Source: Juglans regia (taxonomy: Eukaryota > Streptophyta > Magnoliopsida > Fagales > Juglandaceae). Taken from it: a stretch of 64,000 nt of DNA. The notes beneath the pieces were generated by a model. The model was not told where the DNA came from. It saw only the letters and a program-made list of their open reading frames with translations, and made no database searches. Both the position numbers and the translations under genes were made by a program. Positions 20,659 to 32,600 of the stretch are shown here, piece by piece (positions within the stretch are counted from its first letter, which is position 1; every line of letters starts with the position of its first letter). The stretch covers positions 37,643,156 to 37,707,155 of the forward strand of contig NC_049910.1 of NCBI RefSeq assembly GCF_001411555.2. Reading direction: 5' to 3'.

Positions 20659-20828
20659 ATTTAATTAAGCACGTGTTTTCTAATTAAAACCCAAAATACT
20701 TAAATAACCTAGACTCCATTTAGCCTATAATCTGAACCCAAAATTTAATTAAACATGTGCTTTCTATTGAAAATCCAAAATACTTTATTAATAACCTATA
20801 CCTCATTTAGCCTATAATCATAACCCAA
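20659..20828. repeat. Two-copy tandem repeat, 84-bp period
   Basis: ATTTAATTAAGCACGTGTTT (20659) and ATTTAATTAAACATGTGCTT (20743) open two aligned copies. Both contain CATTTAGCCTATAATC. Confidence 0.8.
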
Positions 20829-21059
20829 AAACATCACTCCCCAAATAATTAATATCCACATAATTCCTCCAAATAATCTTGTAGTTAAACTCTAAAATAT
20901 CTCCAATCTCTAACCATCTAATTTCTCTTAGTTTTATCACACTAATACCATCATAATTAATAAACATTGGATCACTTATTAGGGGCATAAATGTAATTTA
21001 CTATCTAAGGCTTAACAAAAGATGTGTTTTAACCGGTGAAATGAAGGAGAGAGGCTTAC

Positions 21060-22048
21060 GGGCAGAGTAGTAATGCGACATGGGTCATGGGTTTGATGTG
21101 AGCTTCCGGCATGGGCGGTGGTTGTTCAGGGCGGCAGATCATGAAAATGAGAGAGAGAGAGAGAGAGAGAGTTAACGTGGAGAGCGAGAGGCCTACTGTG
21201 TAGTCTCGGCAATGGTGGCTGACGGGAGGGTTGGTGTGAAGCCGTGAGATGTGGGGGTTGATTTTGGTGGCTTACGGTCATGTGGGTGTGGTGCAACACT
21301 AGGACAGTGGAAATTGCTGGTCTGTGGGTGTTCGCTTGCTCTATTACGGTTGCTAAAAATATAGGCTTGTTGGGTTCTTGGTGTAGGTGGTTGTGTAAGG
21401 CAGTGACTATTGGTGGTTGGCTTTTGGAGGTGCTAGCAGAGGAGGGAGACGTGTATGGAGGGTGGACGTGCGATGGCACACGCTGCTGTTTGCGGAAGCT
21501 AGAGGTTGGGGAGAACAAAAGAAGAGCAAGAGCAGTGAGCTATTGCTCATGGTCCATGCGTTTGGGTGTGGTTGGAACTCTTTGGTTCGGTAGATGGTGG
21601 TGCACGATGGTTCTGGGTGGTTGTCATATGCGGTTGTGCTCTGTCATGGCTCTTGGTTTGGATGTCACAATGCAATTACGGCTAAGATAGCTTCCACTCG
21701 TGATAGAGAAAAAGCTTGGGTGTGGGGTGCATGGTGGATTACTGGAGAACTGTGAAGGTTGCGGTTGGCAGGAGGTGCAAGACAAAGGTGGGAGACAGAG
21801 ATGGAAGAGAGAGGCGTCTGCGTGTTGGGTGCAAAGAAGAGAAAAACAAAAAGGAAAAACATGGGAGAGTGAAGTAAATGTTGAGAAGAGAGATTTTTGG
21901 GAGTGGATAGACCAAAGTGGTGTGAGAAGGGGATGAAATGGTGAGAAGAAAACTGACGGGGAGGAGAGAAACATGGGAAGGATAAAACTAAGGAACCGTC
22001 GGGGGAAAGAAGGATAGGAAAATAGAAGAGAAATTCACATACCAAAAC
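21060..22048. other. GC-richer stretch without a recognisable gene
   Basis: Base composition shifts to G-rich on the plus strand. Open frames occur on both strands (21280-21690 plus; 21518-21126 and 21974-21624 minus) but are His/Ser/Pro-rich and unlike any family I know. A (GA)11 tract spans 21149-21171. On the minus strand GTAAGCCTC near 21060 looks like a splice donor. It may be LTR leader sequence of a retroelement. Confidence 0.4.
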
Positions 22049-22049
22049 G

Positions 22050-22767
22050 ACGTTATTTTATAGGTGGGTCGGGCTCCTCTGTGGGCCTAGGTGTTAGACC
22101 TTCTAACATACTCCTGACTCCTAGCATGCTTGAATGTGAGCCCTTTGATCTTAGCCGTCCATTTGTAGAATGATAGAGACAAACTGATGGGACAAGGTAT
22201 AGGCATTCTGGTGGCTTACCTTGAGTCCAGTCCATAGTTTTTGTCCAAATAAGGGCCTGCCACTCCCACGTGGCACGGGACCATATTTCTGAATTCATAA
22301 AATATGGCTTGCAGAGTCATGATCATTTTTCTACAACTCATTCCAAATGTGACCTTTTAGGTGGAGTATGGGCCTTTACATATGCCACTGCTGCCTTATT
22401 AGCATTTCAGCATTATCCCCGAAAGACCTTACGTCTTTTATCAATCTTATCCTTGACTATTTCTCGTCTCTTGCTCGTAACTCATCCTTTGTCCAAGCCA
22501 CAAGTCTCTTCAACTCTTCATTCTCACCTTTGAATGATTAGCACCATGTCTTGCTTGACCCATTCCAAGTGAAAAGCCCTTTGTTCACCCTGTGCTGAGA
22601 TTTGTCAGCGAGGCTTTCTATATAGCATCGCTTGCCCTTTTTGGACTAGTTGCACTTTGCCTGCCTTGCTGCCTTATCTTCCACCTTACCAAGGAAAGGC
22701 TTTCTTCTTTGCCTTCACTTTTTCCTTGAAAGGTGGTCTCTCCCCTCGCGTTGGTGAGGTCCTCACA
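22050..22767 (-). repeat. 3' LTR of the gypsy element (outer limit approximate)
   Basis: Aligns with 26400-27257 in order, for example around TGGGACAAGGTATAGGCATT, GGAGTATGGGCCTTTACATA and the CTCACA end. Its outer boundary near 22050 is uncertain because similarity fades there. Confidence 0.7.
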
Positions 22768-23246
22768 TGCTTCTCTCCTTATTAGGAATTTCATCCTCGA
22801 AATTCAGTAAGGGCCATCCCTCGATATGACATTCCAAGGGATCCTCATAGGGTGGGGCATTCTTTGGTGTTCTCTGTCAACACTACCTGAGGTCAAGACG
22901 TACCCTCACCTTGATCCGCCAACAGACTTTCATCATCTACAATTGGGGCGAGAGCTTCCTCCCTCTTGTCTCCTCCCTTGGCTACTTTTGGTGCACCCAT
23001 GGGTACTGCTCTCTCATATCCTAGCTTCTTCACTTGGCACCGTAGGACATTGGTGAGTCCCCACCTTTTCCCTTTTATTGTTCATCACGTTCTTGTAGCG
23101 TTTGTTTCACCCCACATTGTTCTATAGTCGTGCCGTCGTGGTCCAACATTTCCGCCATTAGGGTCCTCGTTTTCCACATCTCCCCATTGCACCTTCACTA
23201 AGGGTACAATTTTGGATCGTAGCATCTACTCTTTCCAATCTACGAT

Positions 23247-24406
23247 TCATACATGCCTTTCCTCATAAATGAGGTTTGGTTGTAATGGAACAAGATTTGG
23301 ATTAATTAGTGAGGGTTGTTGGTTCCCAAAACTCTTTCTTAACGAGGAAATGTGAAACACATTATGGATTCCTTCATATTCTTTTGGTAACACCACTTTA
23401 TACCCCATTGGGCCTACCTTATCCAAAACCTGATAGGGCCCAATATACCATGGGCTTAGTTTTCCACTTAGCTCGAATATTTTTAACATTTCATGGGTGA
23501 TACCTTACATCGGCGTAGCTCTTGTGCCTGCTCTGAGCCCTAGCCATCCTTTCCTGTATGAGCTTATCTTCCTCTCTCATCTCTTGTGTGATCTCTGGCT
23601 CAATCATTCTAGCCTCCCCCACTTCGTCCCAACATAAAGGTGATCCACATTTCCTTCCATACAGAGTCTCACAAGGGGCCATATGAATAGTCGCTTGATA
23701 GCTATTATTGTAGGCAAACTCAATGAGTGGGACGTGGCTTTTTCATGAGCCTTTAAAGTCCAACACACATGCTCTTAGCATGTCCTCCAGTGTCTGTATT
23801 TTTCTTTCTGACTATTTGTCAATTTGTGGATGATAAACCATATAAATGCTTCCAAAAATGAGACGTGAACCTCAGGTCCTGATCTGACACTATGGTCTTA
23901 GGCACTCTATGAAGCTTAACTGCCTCCCTTATATATAACCAATTTGCTTGTTCAACATGCTTGTTGTAGTAACCGATAAAATAGTGGACACTCTTGGTCA
24001 ATCTATCCACAATTATCCAAATCTTATTCTTACCACTACGGGTTTAGAGTGATCTGACCAGAAAGACCATACCCATGTCTTCTCACTTCCACTCTGGGAT
24101 GGGTAAGGGTTGCAAGTTTATGGTAGGTCTCTAATGCTCAGCCTTTATCCATCTAAATGTGGCACACTTCTCGATGAAGTTGGCGATATTTTGTTTCATT
24201 CCTTCCCACCAAAAACCCTTATTGAGATCTCGATACATATTCGTGATTTCAAGATGTACCAAATATAGCGAGGAATAAGCTTCGACCAGTATTCTTTGTA
24301 AAATTTCTAAATTAGCTAGAACCACTCTTTGCCTGTGATGTAATAAGGTTTTGTTCTTGCCCAATCTAAAAGCAGGGGTCCTTTCTCTCTTCGAACTCTT
24401 TGTCAA
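23247..24406 (-). pseudogene. Gypsy integrase, broken
   Basis: Three minus-strand pieces. 24406-24131 is the zinc-binding part (LVHLEITNMYRDLNKGFWWE), where the second Cys of the final CxxC is lost (CATF). 24010-23819 is the core with MDRLTKSVHYF and IVSDQDLRFTSHFW (second catalytic Asp). 23682-23247 is the C-terminal part with GRKCGSPLCWDE, GKLSPWYIGPYQVL and IHNVFHISSLRK. I see no chromodomain after it. Confidence 0.88.
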
Positions 24407-25067
24407 ATCTCTAGTAACTTTGAATCCATTCTCTGCTGACTCTATAGTTTGTGAAAATCTCTTACTCTTAACTCCTGAATTACGATGAGAATTTCCTCTT
24501 GTAGTGAATGTTTCACCAACAATTGCCTCAATCCTTCAAGAAAAGAATCCACTCCTCTATAGCCTCCTACGTCCTTATATCTATATTTTCAACTTAGCGC
24601 ATTGGCAACTAGGTTATCTTTTCCTAGGTGGCGCTTGACCTCACATCGATAATCACTTATAGCCTGCAGCCATCTTTGTTGTCTCATGTTGAGGTTCTTT
24701 TGGGTGAAAAGATGTCTCAAACTCTTATGATTCATGTATACTTCACATGCTTTCCCATACAAGTAATGTCGTCAAATCTTCAAGGCAAACACTACAACTG
24801 CTTCCATATCATGAGTGGGGTAATTCTTCTCATGATCCTTCGATTGCCTAGACGCATAAGCCACTACCCTTCCTTCTTGCATCAAGCACACCCTAGTCCA
24901 TATCTCGATGCATCACTATATACCATGAATGATTTGTGAGACTTTGGTAATGTTAACACAAGGGTTGTGGTTAACCGTCCCTTTAGTTCCTCAAAGCTCT
25001 GCTTACATTTCTCGATCCAAATGAATTTGGCATTCTTCCTAGTCAATGTCGTGAGAGAACTTGATAA

Positions 25068-25487
25068 TTAGGAGAATCCTTCCACGAATCTCCTATAATA
25101 ACCAACTAATCCTAAGAAATTGCTAACTTCATGCACCATGGTAGGAAGTTTCCAAACCACGACTTTGATTTTGTCTGGGTCTACTATGACTCCTTCCCTA
25201 GATATCACATGGCCAAGGAAGTTAACTTCCTCCAACCAAAACTTGCATTTGTTGAGTTTGGCAAACAATTGATGTTTCTTAAGCTTCCCTAGTACCAACC
25301 TTAGGTGACTCTCATGATCCTCGACATTTTTGAAGTATACTAGAATATCATCTATGAATACTACCATGAACATATCCAAGAACGGTCTAAACACCCCATC
25401 CATGATGCTCATAAATGTTGTCGAGGTATTAGCTAACCCAAATGGCATCATCGTAAACTCAAAATGGCCATACCTTATTTGAAACAC
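25068..25487 (-). pseudogene. Gypsy reverse transcriptase fragment
   Basis: An open 139-codon frame with FEFTMMPFGLANTSTTFMSI, the catalytic FIDDILVY box and FLGHVISREGVIVDP, ending in the connection motif FLGLVGYYRRFVEGFS. All are standard Ty3/gypsy RT landmarks. The upstream half of RT (25488-25800) is present but interrupted. The RNase H region (24410-25065) is similarly degraded. Confidence 0.9.
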
Positions 25488-25802
25488 AATTATTGGAATT
25501 TAGTCTTCTTTGATCCTTAATTGGTGATAACTAGACCTAAGATCAATCTTAGAGAATATTGCATCTCCCTGCAATTGATTGAACAAATCTTTTATTCTTA
25601 GTAAAGATACCTATTCTTTATGGTCACCTTATTCAACTCTCGTTAATTGATGGATATTCTAAGGGTCCAATCATTCTTCCTAACAAACAATATAGGTGGT
25701 CTCCTAGGCGATATACTCGGTCTAATAAATCCCTTCATCATTAGTTCTTGTAATTAACCCTTTAGCTCTTTCAACTCTGATTAGGCCATCATATAAGGTG
25801 CC

Positions 25803-26330
25803 TTATGTATCATAATTGTTCCTAGGTTTCAATTCAATCGAAAACTCAACTTCTCTAGGAGGTTGTAATCCTAGAAACTCCCTGAATACATCTAGAAATT
25901 TGTCCACTACTGGTATTCCTTGCACTTCCTTAGGCTTATTCTCCTTAGGCACTAAGTGCACTATCAAGTCAACCTCCATGATGACTCCACCTATTTCTAA
26001 GGGAAAATTTGAGACCATCTTGGTGCAGAACACTATTTTTTCGTTTGGTAGTTCAACAGAAACCTCCTGATGCATTGGTTCCAGACAAAGACCACTTATT
26101 CTAGCAAACATAGTAGATACGAATGACTAGGATGCACCCGAATCAGCAAAGTACTCACGTAGTACTAGAACACTCTAACTCACCATGTGTTGATGCCTGC
26201 TTCCTGTGTCCCTGGGGCGTCCTTGTCAACTTCTATTGGTGTGAGGGTATATACTCTTGCTTGTATCACCTACTTTTGGTCTCCCTATCCTCTAATAAGG
26301 TTGACCCGCTATACTAGCATTGCTTGAGGG
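25803..26330 (-). pseudogene. Gypsy protease/RT linker with short gag-protease remnant
   Basis: The 26111-25803 frame reads EVSVELPNEKIVFCTKMVSN, then VVDKFLDVFREFLGLQPPRE and VEFSIELKP, the usual text between protease and RT. To its right, degraded minus-strand codons (ARVYTLTPIEV) mark the gag/protease junction. The protease active site is not preserved. Confidence 0.75.
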
Positions 26331-26339
26331 CAGTCCGAC

Positions 26340-27257
26340 TCCTAAGAAGCTCAAACACTTACAATCTCAAAAGTAAGATTTTGTCCCCGTCTAGTCCCTT
26401 TTATAGGGTGGGACTGCCATGTGTCTTGTAATGTACACTTGACTCTTGGCATGCCTAAATATGACCCCTTTGATCTCAATCATCCATCTACAAGATGGCA
26501 AAGACAAACTAATGGGACAAGGCATGCATGTTCCTACAGCTTGCCTTGAGTCCAATTCGCAATCTTTACCCAAATAAAGATCTACCACGTGTCGTTAGAC
26601 TATATCTATGAGTTTAGACAACATGGCCTGTAGAGTCGTAATCTTTTTTCCGTTCGCTCACTTTTCACCTGGAGTATGGGCCTCTACGTACTACATTGCT
26701 GTCTTTTGAGCATTTCTATGTTATACACGAAAGCCCTGACGTTCCTATCGGTCTTGTCCTTGACCATTACTCATCTCTTGCACATAACTCACCCTTCTTT
26801 TGAGCTACCAGTCTCTTCAGCTTTTCGTTCTCGTCTTTGTTTGGCCTATGGAGTCGTAATTTTTTTTTTTTCTGCTGACTCACTTCCATATATGACCTTT
26901 CTGAGCATTTTTGTGCTATGCCAAAAAACCCTTATGTCTGAATCAGTATTTTCCTTGACTATTGCTTGTCTCTTGCTCGTAACTCTCCCTTCGTCTGAGT
27001 TACCGGCCCCTTCACCTTTTCGTTCTCATCTTTGTATGGTTAGCACCGTTCTTGCTTGATTGGTTTCGGGTGAAAAGTCATTTGTTCACCTTGTGCTAGC
27101 CATGTTTTCTACATAGTGTCGCTCGTCCTTTTTGGACGAGTTGCACTTTGCCGACCTTGCTGCCTCATCTCCAACCTTGCCAAGAAAAAGCTATCTTTTC
27201 GCCTTCCCTTTATCCTCGGAAGGCGGTCTCTCCCCTTTCATTGTTGGGGTCCTCACA
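26340..27257 (-). repeat. 5' LTR of the gypsy element with an internal tandem duplication
   Basis: Longer than its partner by about 200 bp. The segment from about 26640 to 26850 is repeated at about 26850-27040 (each with GTCGTAAT plus a T-run, a CACTT...ACCT block, CTTGACTATTGC/CTTGACCATTAC and TTTTCGTTCTC). Confidence 0.7.
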
Positions 27258-27289
27258 AGTAATTTATCCCCTTGCATTGACGCGGTTGT

Positions 27290-27752
27290 CACACCTAATA
27301 TAATATAATAAAAAAATTTTGGATTCATATTAATATGTTTATTATTTCTCCTAAATTTAGTTTTAATTTAATTTTGGTAGTCATATCCTTGAAAATAGAT
27401 AATATATAAAAATTATACAAGATTTTGGGGCTATAGAAAAAAATTGGAGAGAGACATTTCTATGTATATTGAAATTTTAGAAAATCTTGGAGATCATATG
27501 GGAATTATAAATTTTTTGGGGAGTCATTTTCTATATACACAAAATTATGAAAAATTTTAAAGGATATTTTAATTTTTCAAAATATTTTGGGGGACCAGCC
27601 GTAATGTAGTTCTGCCACTGGGCCTAACCTTCATAGAAATTGTGGCAACCAAGCAAAATCTCAAGTTATCTGCTTTGAAATTGTATTCTAAACTACAATC
27701 TTTTGAAACAAGTACCTATATTTCAAATTTAATTTACAATATCTATCACAAC
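27290..27752. other. AT-rich stretch with a possible hAT end
   Basis: No gene. The sequence up to 27620 ends GTAGTTCTGCCACTG, which read inwards (CAGTGGCAGAACTAC) resembles the hAT terminus at 1498. I could not find a matching left end or a target duplication. Confidence 0.4.
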
Positions 27753-28209
27753 TAGGGCTACAACTCAACCTGAAACAACCAGGTTTGCGCCCGACTTGAC
27801 TCGTTTGTTCTTATCCAAGACTCCAAACCAACCCGACTCGACCCCGAACAAACAAAGATCGGGTCGAATCCGTATTACCTGACATTCACCACATAGGGCA
27901 AAAAAAAAAAAAAAAAGGAGAAAGGAAAAAATTATGCGTTCTTCACTTCTGCATCGATTTACAAAATATTTCTATCATCTATATGATCTGATCACAATAT
28001 CAAATTATCAATCTCGGATCAACATCCCAAAAAACAAAAAATGAAAAGTGCAATTTGCAGCATTTCAGCGTCTTCTTCTTACTAAAAAATAAAAGAGAAA
28101 CCGAAAGGAAATTTCTTGGAAAACAAACAGAGAGAGAGAGAGGAAAAACCATTTCAGCGCTTTCTGTAAATAAGAAATATTTTGTAAAGAGATCAGACAA
28201 AGGTCAATC

Positions 28210-28482
28210 ATGAATTCCATAATCTTCACTTCCTTCGACGCCGTGTGTGCGGAGTTGTTAGGCCAAAAGGTGAGGGCTTCCTTCCCTTCCATTGCCAAGG
28301 GTAGCAATGATACCACCGCCACTAACATCGACATGAACAAGAAACAATAGGGAGACTCACAATTACAACCACCATCGACGACGTATGTTAAGAAGGAGAA
28401 GCAGCCGCAGCAGCAGAGGTCACCGCGGTTCGCAAAGGACTAGGATGGGCTGAACTGCTTCGAGACTCTCATCTCTTATTAG
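28210..28482 (+). pseudogene. Captured host-gene ORF with two in-frame stops
   Basis: One continuous 91-codon frame starts MNSIIFTSFDAVCAELLGQK and continues through a Lys/Gln-rich middle (VKKEKQPQQQRSPRFAKD) to DGLNCFETLISY and a stop. Two internal TAG codons interrupt it, but the phase is kept throughout, which suggests a once-coding sequence that decayed by point mutation. It resembles small plant proteins ending in RFAPELDGLxCFET, whose function I cannot name. It lies wholly inside the hAT-type element, so capture is the simplest explanation. Confidence 0.6.
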
Positions 28483-28552
28483 GCAAACTGTAGTTTGCAA
28501 GAAAGCCTTCTGAAGAGAAAAGGGTTTCGTCCGTAGCGTCTTTTTGCTGCAT

Positions 28553-28580
<28 letters not shown>
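28553..28580. repeat. (GA)n microsatellite inside the hAT-type element
   Basis: About fourteen GA units, with a second short GA tract at 28601-28612. Confidence 0.9.
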
Positions 28581-28584
<4 letters not shown>

Positions 28585-28799
28585 GCTAGGGTTTGTGCTG
28601 GAGAGAGAGAGAGTGAGAGGGGGCGGGGCAGCAAGGCTAGGGTTTGTGTTGGATAGAAAGAGAGAGGGGGAGGGTTTGATCAGTTTCGTCTGCTTAAAAG
28701 CGGGTTGGACATCACTCAACACACATCTAATTTTAATCCGATTTTATGCGAGCTAATCGGATCGATTTTGTTGGGTTTTTGCACAGGCCTAATCACAAA

Positions 28800-29646
28800 A
28801 ACTTCTTGGTAAGACGAATTCTACTTTGTACATATTTGAAATTGCAATAAAAAATATAACTTATAACTTTAAAGCTTATAGCTTAAGTAATAAATTCTAC
28901 TATTAAAAAATTATTTACTATTTGATAACTATATGTTTAAAGCACTTTCAAACATATTACATTTATTTGGAAACAAATTTAAAAAATATTTTCTGAGGTA
29001 AAAATGACATAAGAGATCTTTTGATTTCTTAAAAAATACGATCATATCTTTAAAAGTTTGATAGTTGTAATTATCTAAAAGTTCTAATATTTTCATCTAT
29101 TAACAATCTTTTTAAAATTAGAACTACATTCCACATTATCCAAAAAAGTACATAAAACATACTTTTTATCTTATTTGAGATTAAAAAGTGTTTTAATATC
29201 TAACACACAAATAACTTAATTTTTCTATTAAAGAACTTTTAAGACTATTTTAAGAACTTTCTAAGACTCACAACACAATCCCAAATAGGCCCTTGGGCAT
29301 TAAGCAGGATAGTCTTGAAGCCGATAATGAAACTTTTTTAAGGTTTATATATGTAAGTATGCATGCATGCTATATAAATGATACCAAATACCTGCGAGGC
29401 TGTGAAAAACTTAAAAAATTTCCCCTGGAGCTGCAATGCTATTGATACCAAATAATTAGAGATACAAACAGATGACAATGTCAATGTCATTACAATCATT
29501 TCTCACACAAGCAGTGTTGAGTTTAACTCTTGCCTTCTGCATTTTTCATCGAAGATCAGATGCTGAACTAGGGAAACTCACCATCTTAATTGCATCAGGA
29601 ATTCCTTGATGCCATGTGAAGATGATGGGTATTTTAAACCCCAACT
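28800..29646. other. AT-rich flank downstream of the ERV41-like gene
   Basis: No open frame of note. The first few hundred bases left of 29647 are probably the 3' UTR of the minus-strand gene. No poly(A) signal can be assigned with confidence. Confidence 0.5.
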
Positions 29647-32600
29647 TTACCGAAATACACTCCTAGCTTTAGGTTTAGTCAGAGCCTCAAGAAGCCTGTA
29701 CATCCAACGGTCTAGCATTCCTGTGATGTAACAGAGAGAGATTCGTACAGAGAAAAACAATAGAAGTGAGACGTAAGTCACGTAACACGCTAGTAGGGAA
29801 AAATAAAGAAGAAGAGAAAAGGCCCTCCCAAACGCAAGGAAATGTAAAGAGACTTGCAGCAGGAACTTTCAACTTCAAATAGCCTAGACTTCAAAAGGTC
29901 AGCTTATTGGAACTCCAGTGAGTGGGAAAAATTGAAGCTTATTTGAAGTGCCATATGATGACCATGATATTCTAATTATTTGAGACGGACTTCCATCCAG
30001 ATTTAGGGGCCTCTTGTTTTCCAAATGATGATCTGGTGTAAATCAAACAAAACAGACACAAACCTGTTAAAGCAAAGGTACCGCCTAGTACAGCACATAG
30101 TCGGGTGATGAGGTGCAGAAAACTGCGACGTTCTTCTCTGATGGTCACAGTAATAGGCGACAAATCATACAAAAAGTAGACAGCTGCATATAATGAATGA
30201 TGGGGATGATAAACAGTATCAAGAGGAAAAGGGCATAAGTTGTATAAATTAAAGAGAAATGTTATACATCATCCTTTTAACTATCATCCCTCCATCATCT
30301 TTTAATATGGCATCAAATGATTAGAAAAATATTTTTCATCCTTTACTTATGTTCCAATAATTTGATACCACTAGGATGATGAGAGGATGACAAATATCAT
30401 TTTTCCTAAATTAAATATACCAACCTGGCCATGTCCTATCAAACTCTTTCATGGGGGAGAAGTATTCCGTGACAGAGAATTGGTTGGTTGGTAAAACTTC
30501 TTTTGAGATATATCTATATTCAGTAGGAACAATCTGCATCACAAGGAAAACTATTGTTCAAATGGAATTGAAAGGAAAGGCAATATCATTTACTAAGATA
30601 TTAAAATAAGATTTTGTTTGGGGGTTCTTCTGGCCATGTCATGCCAAAAGCACAGAGGATGCAGCCAGTGTAGGAGGTGAGGATGGATGGGTGGGATCTC
30701 ATCCATCCATATGAGAGAGAGTGGAGAAACCCTTGCTACACAAACGTGGGAGTCTTTGTAGGCTGAAGTATACATGTGCCGCAAAGAGGAATATGTACAG
30801 CATTCGATATTAAACAGGCCCTTGTCCAATAGTTAAAGCAAAATAAATGCTTATTTAGAAGAAGGTAAAGATACAAAAAAGTGATGTAGGTTTAGCCCAT
30901 AAAATCTATGGCAGCAGTCCAGGATACGAGAGTTCTGATATATATATATATATATATAAATTGTTTGAGGTCCTCCAACAAAATTTCGCAATCTTCAAAG
31001 ATTCTATCATTCCTTTCTTTCCATATGCACCACATTAGGTAGGTAAGAACTATCAGCCACACAGTTGCAATGTGCGAGTGGCCACCTAAACCTCTGGTAA
31101 AATAACCTCTGCACTACTCTTCTTGGAATGGCACAAGCCAAATCAATCCTACTAAAACATTGCACTTTGTAGTCTCTCAATGAAGGAGAAGATCAACAAA
31201 CTCATCATTCCTCTTACTAGGGTTGTAAATAAATAAGACCACCCGACAAGCCACTCAAGATTGGCTCAATCAAGCTCGATTTCGACCTGATTTGTTTATT
31301 AATTGAGCCATTCGTGAATACAAAATTATGATTGATTATCAAACAATGCAACTCATATAAAACTCAGTTCCACTCATATAAGCTCGTATAAATTAGAATA
31401 ACTTCGTAATTATTATTTTTATAGCATTATCTCTATATTTTTTTTTGGGTAAGAATATTCTCTCTATAATTATAATGAATATATTTTAGATATTTATAGA
31501 AATGAGAGGAAGTCACATTCCTAATACTAATAAATACAATCATTGACATATGTATATATAAACTTTATAAAAATATTAGAAAAAATTCTATGTTTGTTTG
31601 TCAAATTTTGTAAATAGAATTATAAAATGCAATATAAATAGTCTATTTTATTTAAATGAAGCTACTTGCGAATATGCTCGAACTCACTCTAATATTAAAC
31701 AGGCTGCATGAACATAAAATGCAACTTAAAGAAAAGCTGGAGCTCGACTCGTGTTCGAATAAAAATTAAACAAACAAGGCTTGACCACCCACTACTTGCT
31801 CAAACTCGACTCGTATACACCCCTACCTTTTACACTTACACCACCAATGGATCACCATAATGTCTCTTCCTTAAATTTTCCATGGAAGATGTCGTCCAAC
31901 CAAAAAATACAGCTCTCCAGGGAACCTTTGTCCACCAAATATTCTTCCAGGGAAATGGTTTATTATCATGATCAATAAGGGTAACATAGAAGAAACGAAC
32001 ACTGAACTTTCCTCTTTTGGACGGATCCCAAAGAATCTTGTCTTCGCCTTCCCTTCTCAATCTAGTGGAATACAACAGATTGAAAAAGTCACTAAACGCA
32101 TCCTCCAATCTTGAGCTGTTCTGATGAACTTTTACTCTGCCGAAGCTTTCTTGTTATGAGCAATGCTATAAACATTGGGAAAAACATTCTAGAGGGCACT
32201 ATCACCACACCAAAAATTGTGCCAAAATTTGATCCTGAATCCCTCTCCCACTTCAAAGCTGATATTGTTAGAAAACTATCTGAAAACTTGCCTTATATTC
32301 TTCCATATTCCGACCCCATGAGGCCCATAGACCTCCCCAGAACACCACCTGCACACAAGCATCCATACTTGGAATCCACTATAGCTCTCCATAAAGGCCT
32401 CTCTTCGATTTTGGTAACATCAAACCCATTTCCACAACAACGCACAATTAAACTTTCGAGTATATTCTGAAACCCCTGTCTACTCATAGAAATTGGAGAA
32501 CATATCTTGGCCCAACTCACCAAGTGATATTTTGCCTCATCCCCAGGACCCCCAGAGGAAATCCCATTGCAGCTTCTTGATTTGGTTAGCCAGACCACAG

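Larger units (their letters stand above)
22050..27257 (-). mobile_element. Ty3/gypsy LTR retrotransposon, gag and PBS deleted
   Basis: Related LTRs lie at about 22050-22767 and 26340-27257. Both end on the plus strand in GGTCCTCACA (LTR start TGTGAGGACC on the minus strand). Between them, on the minus strand, come a gag/protease tail, protease-RT linker, RT, H2C2 and integrase core, and the integrase C-terminus: gypsy order. Nearly all of gag and the primer-binding site are missing, because coding sequence near 26330 passes straight into LTR-like sequence. A polypurine-like AAGGAGAGAAGCA abuts the 3' LTR at 22768. Many stops make it inactive. Confidence 0.85.
27753..28791. mobile_element. hAT-type non-autonomous element carrying a host-gene copy
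   Basis: The left end is TAGGGCTACAACTCAACC and the right end, read inwards, TAGGCCTGTGCAAAAACCC. The flanks are ATCACAAC (27745-27752) and ATCACAAA (28792-28799), an 8-bp duplication with one mismatch. Inside are a poly(A) run, a broken host-like ORF (28210-28482) and (GA)n tracts. At 1039 bp it is larger than the other hAT-type MITEs here. Confidence 0.75.

Noticed and set aside
21126..21974. Several 100-130 codon frames on both strands
   Set aside because: Low-complexity Pro/His/Ser composition, overlapping open frames in several phases and no recognisable motif.
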